7,820 bases of DNA, taken from Candidatus Fermentibacterota bacterium (GTDB lineage: Bacteria > JAFGKV01). Made by a program: the position numbers and the translations under genes. Of this stretch, positions 1 to 5,321 are shown in pieces; the stretch's first letter is position 1; each line of letters begins with the position of its first letter. The notes beneath the pieces were generated by a model. That model had not been told where the DNA came from. It worked only from the letters and a program-made list of their open reading frames with translations, and searched no databases. The stretch lies in NCBI GenBank assembly GCA_016928395.1, contig JAFGKV010000054.1, positions 1 to 7,820 of the forward strand, in the 5' to 3' direction.

Positions 1-19
1 GTCGCACTCGGTCGCTCAT
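1..19 (-). CDS. Possible 5' end of a leftward gene (partial)
   Basis: On the minus strand an ATG at 19-17 is preceded by a near-perfect Shine-Dalgarno (AAGGAGG) about 5 nt upstream, and reads M-S-D-R-V-R before leaving the window. Nothing can be said about its product. The call competes with the reading of the same bases as RAYT-derived sequence on the plus strand, so the SD-ATG may be coincidental. Only sequence to the left can decide. Confidence 0.25.
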
Positions 20-57
20 GACAACCTCCTTCCCGTGTCTCTAACACGGATCCCAGG

Positions 58-555
58 TTGTCTCGTTCCGCCGGAGGCAAAACAGCAGTGGAGCAGCGCG
101 AGGGGTACCTGAGAGTCATCGTTTCGTCCGATGACTCGAGTCCGTTCGAGACCCTGGCGCATGGCGCCATACTGGGGGGCGAGGAGTTCGTGCAGGAGAT
201 GAGGGGGAAGCTCCGTGGCAAGGCTGTCGACACTGAAGTATCTCGCATGGTCGCCGCCGTCGCCGTAGACGAGGATGACGTGGCGCGGGCAGTGGGGGCG
301 GCGTATGACTGTGCCGCGGAGCACCTGCGGCGACGAGGCAGAAAGCGACATGAGGCGCGGGATGTGGCGATCTATCTGAGTTGGCGGCTCTCGCGTCACA
401 CGAACGCCCAGATAGGAGATCGTTTCGGCGGCATCAAGGCGGCGGCGGTCAGCCACGCATGCCGGCGAGTCTCAGAAGCGATCCGAGCAGATACCGGCCT
501 GGCCGACCGAGTTCGCGACCTGGAGGCACAACTTCGACCAAACATTAAAGATTAA
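58..555 (+). CDS. C-terminal remnant of a REP-associated tyrosine transposase (RAYT/IS200-like), DnaA-C-like DNA-binding domain; probable pseudogene
   Basis: The reading frame (165 codons from TTG at 58) matches the C-terminal half of RAYT/Y1_Tnp-family proteins as I know them. It has the linker around residues 28-46 (SPFETL...ILGGEEFV), the LRGK segment near 52, and a DnaA-C-like helix-turn-helix at about 95-138 (EARDVAIYLSWRLS, then IGDRFGGI and AVSHACRRV). The family is usually about 300 residues; the N-terminal HUH catalytic domain with its His-x-His motif and nicking Tyr is absent here. The same frame is closed by TGA at 19-21, yet codons just before and after that stop (V-A-L-G-R before; P-P, then N-T-D, L-S-R after) still resemble the family linker, which suggests a nonsense mutation in a longer decayed gene. 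Such genes mobilise REP palindromes; this one should be catalytically dead. It could instead be kept as a stand-alone DNA-binding protein, which is less likely. The TTG start is nominal, with no good SD. Confidence 0.6.
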   Translation: MSRSAGGKTAVEQREGYLRVIVSSDDSSPFETLAHGAILGGEEFVQEMRGKLRGKAVDTEVSRMVAAVAVDEDDVARAVGAAYDCAAEHLRRRGRKRHEARDVAIYLSWRLSRHTNAQIGDRFGGIKAAAVSHACRRVSEAIRADTGLADRVRDLEAQLRPNIKD

Positions 556-571
556 AGATTTGACCCCACTG
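541..571 (+). repeat. RAYT element 3' end with duplicated heptamer ATTAAAG
   Basis: The heptamer ATTAAAG occurs twice in tandem (544-550 and 551-557) and is followed by GATTTGACCCCA. An end of the type AAAGATTTGACCCC directly after the transposase stop is, from memory, common downstream of RAYT-like genes and probably marks the element boundary. The second copy supplies the TAA stop at 553-555. Without it the frame would read on through GAT TTG ACC. Confidence 0.45.
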
Positions 572-613
572 TGGCTCATGGTGTTCCCTGTCTGAGTCTC
601 GCCTCGCCAGAAC

Positions 614-1288
614 TCAACCGACAACCCGATACGCCCCACAGCAGCCCCCAGCGCCCTGCCCCGTCGTACTCGTTCGAGGGTCGCGCGCATTGACCCACAC
701 ATCCACAGGTCCATGGAGATGCACGAGGCTATCACCCTGGAGCTGGGTGGTGGTCCCCTGGCGATAGACCCTCGCCTCGTGGATGATCGGTTGAGCAAAG
801 TCATTGAAGGGCGTCAGGCCTCCCTCCCTCAGAGGATTCAGCCAGTGCCCTCCGGGTGGTAGGCCGGGCCCGCCGGCTATGAACACTACATCACACTCCC
901 CGAGATGCAGATGGGTTTGGGAAGTACCGATACTCGTCACGGTCTCAACATGTGTGCCGTCAATTCCTGGGGGGATTCCGTCTAGATGGTAGTACCTGAA
1001 GTGGCCGATATTCACTCCGTGCTGTGCGCCATCGACGTGCGCCACACCCGGCTCGATAGGATAGACACTCACGCCGGCTCTGCCGATATCAACACCGTTG
1101 TGGAAATGCGCTGGGGTACTGCCCGCTTCGCTTCTGTACTCGCCCAGCGTGGCAGTGATGATGTGCTGCCCAATCCGAGGTCTGACCGGCCACTCATAGG
1201 CTGAGGACGACACGACCCCAGTCACGGCAACCAGAATCCAAACACAGCGCAGCTTGCGCGACGGACAGGGGAACCTTTCGGTAATCAC
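614..1288 (-). CDS. Secreted M23 (LytM/lysostaphin-type) metallopeptidase, probably C-terminally shortened
   Basis: Predicted zinc endopeptidase acting on peptidoglycan cross-links in the envelope. From the GTG at 1288 (224 aa) a hydrophobic stretch at about residues 15-30 (CVWILVAVTGVV) looks like a signal peptide. The M23 core follows: the strand LGEYRS, the HxxxD zinc motif as HNGVD (H63, D67), YYHLD, and HLH (H126, H128) in the setting G-T-S-Q-T-H-L-H-L-G-E. All three expected zinc ligands are therefore present. The region after about 185 (VHLHGPVDVWVNARD) resembles the beta-domain that follows the peptidase domain in large secreted M23 proteins, but the frame stops soon after GAYRVVG, so the tail looks missing. 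GTG at 1288 was preferred because it overlaps the upstream stop as GTGA and has an SD-like GAAGGTGG; an ATG at 1315 would give 233 aa. It is the second gene of a leftward pair with the propeller-like protein. The peptidase assignment is fairly sure; the substrate is inferred from the family. Confidence 0.8.
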   Translation of the reverse strand: MITERFPCPSRKLRCVWILVAVTGVVSSSAYEWPVRPRIGQHIITATLGEYRSEAGSTPAHFHNGVDIGRAGVSVYPIEPGVAHVDGAQHGVNIGHFRYYHLDGIPPGIDGTHVETVTSIGTSQTHLHLGECDVVFIAGGPGLPPGGHWLNPLREGGLTPFNDFAQPIIHEARVYRQGTTTQLQGDSLVHLHGPVDVWVNARDPRTSTTGQGAGGCCGAYRVVG

Positions 1289-2445
1289 AGGCCACCTTCC
1301 ATGATCTCGACCCATCGTACGCCCTTTGGCGATGTGATCTCCAGATAGTTCCCCGTCCCGATGCTCTGGACGCGCGGCGTCCCGTCGAAGGGTGCCTTGA
1401 GTTTGCGGTAGAGCCCTTCGGGGTCGAGCACTGCAAGATAGGTTGCGACCGTCGGATGATTGACGCTCGGTAGTCCGACTGTCATGCCGACGAGGGCAGT
1501 TCGATTGGCGAGTATTGCGCAGTCCCAGAATGCCACCCCCAAATCGCTATCGATGTGGGAGAGAATGGTCCGCCCATCTACGGTGTCTAGAACAAGGATC
1601 TCGTTGCCGTGACAGATTGCGGCGAACCGCTCGGATGCGTCATGAGTGAAGGCAACTTTGGGGACGCCGACTCCGCCGATAGCGATCTTCGCGATACGTC
1701 GGCCATCGACGTCCAGCAAGTTCGCGAAGCGTTGGTGAGTTATGCTGTCTTTGGAGGGTGCGACAATGAAGTTCAGACGAGGCGAAATGGCCAGGCCTGG
1801 ACCCGTGAGTCCTTCATCGAGCGCTGTGCTCCAAGCCACGGTGCCATCGGGGCGAAGCAGTATCGCTTGTGCCGTCTTCTCGCCTTCTTGGGGCCCCGCC
1901 ATCATTGTGAAACACGAGCCGTCCATCGCCACATCGAGCGCAGGACCCGAGCCTGCATACCCCAGATGGCGGATCTCCCTCAGCTCCCCGCCCTGACCCT
2001 GAAGAACCGCGATCCCGAAGAATGGCTGGTCGACTGCCTCAGTTACCACCAGCACAGTCTTCCCATCGCCAAGCGGATTGGCATAGCGATCGTACAGGCT
2101 CAACGGCTCGGACGCTGCGATCAGCTGACCCAGTTGGTCGTACAGAGAGAGGCGGTACTTCACATAGATATCACAGTCGCCTACCGGCTCCCTGATGACG
2201 ACGTTCTGCTTGTTCCTCGACACAACGGGATAGTTGCACGGAAGCTCCAGCGTGATCTCCTTCACAATCGTCCCGTGCTCGTCGTAGAACGCGACGACCT
2301 TGGCCTCTCTCCTCCGCTCCACCTCAATGCATGACCGGGGGGTGGGCCGCTCAGTCGGTACGAGCCGGAACCGTTCTGCTCCAACGGCACTGCCCGCGAC
2401 CAGTGTCGCCAGCAAAGGCAGCATCGTCACAATCGTGACTCTCAT
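1285..2445 (-). CDS. Secreted protein of unknown function, beta-propeller-like repeats
   Basis: I do not recognise a named family. From ATG 2445 the product is 386 aa with a clear signal peptide: MRVTIVTMLPLLATLVAG, then SAVGA as a signal-peptidase-I-type site near residue 23. The mature part is rich in short beta strands joined by D-x-x-G-type turns (FYDEHG near 53, LYDQLG near 101, LRPDG near 197, LDVDG near 244, LDTVDG near 286, LDPEG near 339). That periodicity resembles WD40/PQQ-like propellers, but I cannot align clean blades. Cysteines at 39, 70, 91, 178, 278 and 309 are compatible with disulfides in an exported protein. The start at 2445 fits the signal peptide and has a perfect AGGAGG 4 nt upstream; the frame stays open upstream to at least 2625 and contains a second SD-ATG at 2553. 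The stop overlaps the M23 gene start, so the two are probably translated together. A sensor, binding or scaffold role at the cell surface is a guess. Confidence 0.7.
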   Translation of the reverse strand: MRVTIVTMLPLLATLVAGSAVGAERFRLVPTERPTPRSCIEVERRREAKVVAFYDEHGTIVKEITLELPCNYPVVSRNKQNVVIREPVGDCDIYVKYRLSLYDQLGQLIAASEPLSLYDRYANPLGDGKTVLVVTEAVDQPFFGIAVLQGQGGELREIRHLGYAGSGPALDVAMDGSCFTMMAGPQEGEKTAQAILLRPDGTVAWSTALDEGLTGPGLAISPRLNFIVAPSKDSITHQRFANLLDVDGRRIAKIAIGGVGVPKVAFTHDASERFAAICHGNEILVLDTVDGRTILSHIDSDLGVAFWDCAILANRTALVGMTVGLPSVNHPTVATYLAVLDPEGLYRKLKAPFDGTPRVQSIGTGNYLEITSPKGVRWVEIMEGGL

Positions 2446-2449
2446 GATT

Positions 2450-2455
2450 CCTCCT
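2450..2455 (-). promoter_or_regulatory. Ribosome binding site of the propeller-like gene
   Basis: Minus-strand AGGAGG lies four bases before ATG 2445, immediately ahead of the signal-peptide codons. It decides the start of the secreted form over the longer open frame. Confidence 0.75.
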
Positions 2456-2557
2456 GGGTGAAACCCTTGGTGCGTTCGTTTAGAATGAGGGCCGACATCG
2501 TCCAACCCGGTGAAACGGGGTGAGAGACCGTCGGGTCCCTGGCATGCCGCCATTGTG

Positions 2558-2564
2558 CCTCCTT
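2558..2564 (-). promoter_or_regulatory. Second strong ribosome binding site upstream, in frame with the propeller-like gene
   Basis: Minus-strand AAGGAGG lies four bases before an ATG at 2553-2551. That ATG is exactly 36 codons upstream of, and in frame with, the preferred start at 2445. The flanks resemble those of the downstream site (AGGGTTTC shortly before the SD in both), so it could be a duplicated initiation region, an alternative start, or a relic of another gene. Confidence 0.4.
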
Positions 2565-2728
2565 GCTTGGGAAACCCTGGGCCATGGTGGAAAGCTGCGC
2601 TGCTCCTGCACGGCGCATGGCCCACACTCGCATTGAGATAAGATACTGCTAGAACCCACGAACAGCGGGGCTCGGCACGGCGGGCTGCGGGGGGGGTTGG
2701 AGGTCGCTATTCGGGGGATGGAGAGGGA

Positions 2729-2749
2729 GAAGCGTGAAGCGTGAAGCGT
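2729..2749 (+). repeat. Tandem heptamer (GAAGCGT) x3
   Basis: Three perfect adjacent copies of GAAGCGT lie at 2729-2735, 2736-2742 and 2743-2749 in noncoding DNA. The 7-bp period is shared with the array at 7681-7729, but the unit differs. Confidence 0.85.
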
Positions 2750-3022
2750 CACAATGCGTGGCGGCGCCGCTGTGCGGCGGGGGCCGCCAGAGGCTTCGTG
2801 CAGTGTCTGAGTCTCGTCGAAAGCAACCCATGCCTACCACCCGCGAAGCTGACTACCATATCGCGGAACACCATCACCATGCACATACACCGAAGGAAGC
2901 ACCTTCCCTTCGCGCGTCAAGCACTCTCTCACTCGTACGCTGAACGCGGTGCCGGGAATCATGAAGGCTATGATCCTGACCGACGCGGGGGAACTTGCGC
3001 GGGCCCGGCGGCGTGATGACAT

Positions 3023-3036
3023 TCGAACGTCGAACG
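3023..3036 (+). repeat. Tandem heptamer (TCGAACG) x2
   Basis: Two perfect adjacent copies of TCGAACG lie at 3023-3029 and 3030-3036. Alone this could be chance; it is listed because three other 7-bp tandem repeats lie in the same window. Confidence 0.6.
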
Positions 3037-3111
3037 AGACGGATGATTCGCACGGGTGTGGTTCCCATCCGATGGCGCGAGAGTACGCGCGGTTTCCCGA
3101 AGAACGGTTGA

Positions 3112-3180
3112 ATGGGCATCGCTGCCGGAGCTTTAGTGGCCCACCTCAAGGACCGTGACGAGGAGGAGAACGTCAGATGA
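3112..3180 (+). CDS. Small ORF (22 aa) overlapping the DUF6544-like gene start; leader peptide or gene relic
   Basis: The frame from ATG 3112 encodes M-G-I-A-A-G-A-L-V-A-H-L-K-D-R-D-E-E-E-N-V-R and stops at a TGA that overlaps the next gene's ATG as ATGA. A TGA lies directly before its ATG, and I see no clear SD for it. The hydrophobic run followed by a charged tail looks like the end of a small membrane protein. It could be a coupled leader peptide, the tail of a decayed upstream gene, or chance. The SD of the downstream gene lies inside it. Confidence 0.2.
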   Translation: MGIAAGALVAHLKDRDEEENVR

Positions 3181-3974
3181 GCCTTCGCAGCACGTTCCTG
3201 AAGGAGGTTGCCCGGCTCGATCTGCCGGTGGCGCAGGCACCCTGTCCGGCAATCACGGAAGGCGACATCGCCTCGCTGCCTGATCCGGCCCGTCGCTACC
3301 TGCGTTTCATGGGGGTGGTGGGCCGGCCCCGTGACTGGTCCGTCCGCATGCACTTTCGGGGCCGATTTAAGATGCATCGCGAGGCGTCGTGGAGGCCCTG
3401 CGAGGTACTGCAATACAATAGCGGTCTTGTCGTCGCTCGGGTGTTCGTCATGCAGCTCGCCTTCGGCAACATCATTCCGGTAATCGCGTGCGATACCTAT
3501 TGTGCCGGGCGTGGCCGCATGGTCGGGCGGCTTCTCGGCCTCTTCACGGTCATCGACGGCAGCGGGGAAGAATATGACATCGGCGAGTTGGTGACCTACC
3601 TCAACGACCTAGTCTTGCTCGCACCCTCCATGCTCCTGACGCCGGCCGTTGTGTGGGAACCCGTTGACACGGAGTCGTTCGACCTGATCCTCTCCGATCA
3701 TGGGCTCACCGTGCGCGCACGGGTCTTCATCGACTCCTTCGGCGCGCCGAGGGACTTCGAGACCCGCGACCGGTTCTGTGAAGACCCCGGGGATCGAAAA
3801 CGGCTCATGAGAACACGCTGGACAACGCCGATCGACGAGCTTCGGTGTAGTGACGGAAGGCATCTGGTGACCCGTGGCCACGCGGTGTGGCACCCTCCGG
3901 AGGGCGCGTTCCCCTACGTCGATTTCACTTTGGATCCCGCCGAGATTGCGTACAATGTCGCCCCCGGAGAGTGA
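3177..3974 (+). CDS. DUF6544/DUF6920-like family protein of unknown function
   Basis: The 265-aa product matches a widespread family of about 250-280 residues with no known function, which I recall as DUF6544 (also seen as DUF6920); the exact Pfam name should be treated as tentative. The hallmarks are PARRYLRFMGVVGRP at 37-51, a basic strand W-S-V-R-M-H-F-R-G-R-F-K at 54-65, D-T-Y-C-A-G-R-G-R-M at 106-115, G-L-F-T-V-I-D-G-S-G at 121-130 leading into an acidic segment (EEYDIGEL), Y-L-N-D-L at 141-145 and the P-S-M-L-L-T-P-A-V-V-W-E block at 150-161. No signal peptide or membrane helix is evident, so it is probably cytoplasmic. The start is supported by AGGAGG at 3161-3166, ten bases upstream. 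The gene ends four bases before the DUF3795 gene, so the two are probably co-transcribed. I cannot assign a substrate or reaction. Confidence 0.75.
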   Translation: MSLRSTFLKEVARLDLPVAQAPCPAITEGDIASLPDPARRYLRFMGVVGRPRDWSVRMHFRGRFKMHREASWRPCEVLQYNSGLVVARVFVMQLAFGNIIPVIACDTYCAGRGRMVGRLLGLFTVIDGSGEEYDIGELVTYLNDLVLLAPSMLLTPAVVWEPVDTESFDLILSDHGLTVRARVFIDSFGAPRDFETRDRFCEDPGDRKRLMRTRWTTPIDELRCSDGRHLVTRGHAVWHPPEGAFPYVDFTLDPAEIAYNVAPGE

Positions 3975-3978
3975 TGCC

Positions 3979-4419
3979 ATGCCATATGACGTGCCTATCC
4001 GGACCCGCTGCGGGATGCGGTGTGATTTCTGCCCCGCCTTCGGGCCGAACCGAACCGGCGCGAACCTGCAGCGGGCCAGCATCGTATGGGCAGAGGTGTT
4101 CGATGTGCATATCCCGCCCGAGGCGATCGCCTGCGGCGGGTGTCGGGGACGCGAGCGCGATCTTCTGGATCAGGAGTGCCCTGTCAGGCCGTGTGTGCTG
4201 GCAAAGGGGCTCGACGACTGCGGTCAGTGCCCGGACATGCCCTGCGACACACTGCTGCGGCGATGGGTCAGTCGAGAGGAAGTTGAGGCGACGCTCGGCC
4301 GCTCCCTGACGGAAGATGACTACCGCCGTTATGTGCTTCCCTTTGAGAACGCCCCGTATCTCAGCGCCCGCGTAGGGCGCTCGAAGACTGCCGAGAAGGA
4401 GCGCCCAAGGCGTGGCTGA
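3979..4419 (+). CDS. DUF3795 domain-containing Cys-rich protein
   Basis: This small 146-aa protein has the cysteine layout of DUF3795, a family common in anaerobic bacteria and archaea and thought to bind metal. The cysteines are C11-x3-C15-x2-C18 (RTRCGMRCDFCPAF), C52-x2-C55 (ACGGCRG), C67-x4-C72 (ECPVRPC) and C81-x2-C84-x4-C89 (DCGQCPDMPC), ten in all with none obviously lost. That spacing would suit a zinc site or iron-sulfur cluster, which is an inference. The C-terminal half is charged and probably helical (REEVEATLGRSLTEDDYRRY). ATG 3979 was chosen because homology begins there, just after the upstream stop, with GGAG at 3966-3969 as a modest SD; the open frame extends further upstream inside the DUF6544-like gene but lacks family likeness. 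It is probably co-transcribed with that gene. The real function is unknown. Confidence 0.8.
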   Translation: MPYDVPIRTRCGMRCDFCPAFGPNRTGANLQRASIVWAEVFDVHIPPEAIACGGCRGRERDLLDQECPVRPCVLAKGLDDCGQCPDMPCDTLLRRWVSREEVEATLGRSLTEDDYRRYVLPFENAPYLSARVGRSKTAEKERPRRG

Positions 4420-4487
4420 GCGTGCCAAGGCGGACTCAGCCGTGATGCGGGGCTCGGGATTTCGGGTCTTTCACCGAGAGAGCCCTC

Positions 4488-4509
4488 GTCGGGTTCCCAA
4501 ACCCCCGAC
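4488..4509 (+). other. Weak hairpin in the gap before the methyltransferase gene
   Basis: GTCGGG (4488-4493) and CCCGAC (4504-4509) can pair around a 10-base loop in the 135-base gap between the DUF3795 and methyltransferase genes. No T-run follows, so it is not a convincing intrinsic terminator. I see no other signal in the gap. Confidence 0.25.
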
Positions 4510-4554
4510 CCTGAAGCCCGCGACCGGGGCAGCCACCGCGAATGGTTCCTGAGC

Positions 4555-5313
4555 ATGCACCCCATAGACTGCGCCGAACTCTATGCCGACGGCCGGCACT
4601 ATGATCTGGAGAATGAGGGGTTCACCGAGGATATCCCATTCTACCTTCGCCTGGCCGCGCGGCACGGCGGGCCGATCCTCGAGTTGGGATGCGGAACCGG
4701 GCGTATCGCCATCCCCCTGGCCCAGGCGGGCCATGACGTCACCGGGCTCGACATGTCAGAGCCCATGCTCCGGCATGCCCGAAGCAAGCTGGCCGAATCC
4801 TCCGCAGCGCTCACGTTGATCCAAGGAGACTGCCGAGACTTCGCCTTCGATCGCCTGTTCCGGCTCATCCTCTTTCCGTTCAATGCCATCGCCCATCTCC
4901 ACGACCGGGAGAGCGTTGACGCGTGCTTCGCCGCGGTGCGCCGCCATTTGGCGCCCGAGGGGCGATTCGTCATCGACATGTTCAACCCCCGGCTCGACTA
5001 CCTCGACCGCGAGCCCCTGCAGCGTTTTCCCGTCACGGAGTATGCCGATCCCGACGGCCGGGGTCTCGTGGTGATCACCGAGAGCAGCATGTATGACCGG
5101 GCAACCCAGATCAACCACATAGTCTGGCACTACCGCATCGGCCAGATCGAGGATGCGATGGCGGTACCGAACAACATGCGGATATTCTTTCCCCAGGAGC
5201 TGGCTGCGCTTCTGCACTACAACGGGTTTTGCGTCGAGTGCGTTCTTGGCGACTTTGACGAAAGCCCGTTCCAGTCAGACTCGCCGAAGCAGATCATCGT
5301 CGCCGCCGGCTGA
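4555..5313 (+). CDS. Class I SAM-dependent methyltransferase
   Basis: The 252-aa protein has a Rossmann-fold methyltransferase core. Motif I is I-L-E-L-G-C-G-T-G-R (41-50), the acidic end of beta-2 that binds the SAM ribose is D66 in V-T-G-L-D-M-S, and motif III-like residues G-D-C-R-D-F are at 91-96. The segment F-P-F-N-A-I-A-H-L at 107-115 follows beta-4, and the H-L-A-P-E-G-R-F-V-I-D block lies at 131-141. The last 100 residues form a mixed region typical of free-standing methyltransferases of the Methyltransf_25 type and end in P-K-Q-I-I-V-A-A. The substrate cannot be read from sequence. ATG 4555 is the first usable start, since no ATG, GTG or TTG lies in frame between the preceding gene's stop and it; its SD is weak. 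It ends 8 bases before the MFS gene, which suggests one transcript with the transporter and kinase and a small-molecule substrate, though that is inference. Confidence 0.85.
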   Translation: MHPIDCAELYADGRHYDLENEGFTEDIPFYLRLAARHGGPILELGCGTGRIAIPLAQAGHDVTGLDMSEPMLRHARSKLAESSAALTLIQGDCRDFAFDRLFRLILFPFNAIAHLHDRESVDACFAAVRRHLAPEGRFVIDMFNPRLDYLDREPLQRFPVTEYADPDGRGLVVITESSMYDRATQINHIVWHYRIGQIEDAMAVPNNMRIFFPQELAALLHYNGFCVECVLGDFDESPFQSDSPKQIIVAAG

Positions 5314-5321
5314 TTCCTTCG

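Larger units (their letters stand above)
2446..3176. other. Long intergenic region without a convincing gene
   Basis: This 731-base stretch lies between divergently oriented units and must hold both their promoters, though I could not place a convincing -35/-10 pair. It contains the second SD-ATG of the propeller gene, a three-copy GAAGCGT array, a GC-rich hairpin (GGCGG 2776-2780 with CCGCC 2784-2788), a tandem TCGAACG pair and, at 2961, a codon run M-K-A-M-I-L-T-D-A-G-E that resembles the beginning of zinc-dependent alcohol dehydrogenases but loses any likeness within a few codons. Several open frames exist here, but none shows coding character I trust. It reads as decayed and rearranged DNA. 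Confidence 0.5.

Noticed and set aside
556-613. Shared terminator between the convergent RAYT relic and M23 gene
   Set aside because: No GC-rich stem with a T-run could be found on either strand.
1609-2334. 241-aa open frame on the plus strand
   Set aside because: Antisense to the propeller-like gene, which has the better start, signal peptide and operon context; it has no recognisable motif.
2446-2640. 5' region of the propeller gene considered as a riboswitch (for example c-di-GMP)
   Set aside because: I could not match conserved core elements of any riboswitch class I know; the GTTTCACC repeats are short and unstructured.
2734-2943. His-rich open frame (H-I-A-E-H-H-H-H-A-H) that might be a metal-binding peptide
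   Set aside because: No SD, no clear homology, and the His run is the reading of a CACCATCACCAT stretch in decayed intergenic DNA.
2874-3413. 179-aa open frame on the minus strand
   Set aside because: It overlaps the start of the DUF6544-like gene in antisense and has random-looking composition.
4488-4509. Hairpin considered as a rho-independent terminator
   Set aside because: The loop is large and no T-tract follows; it is too weak to separate the upstream and downstream genes into different operons.
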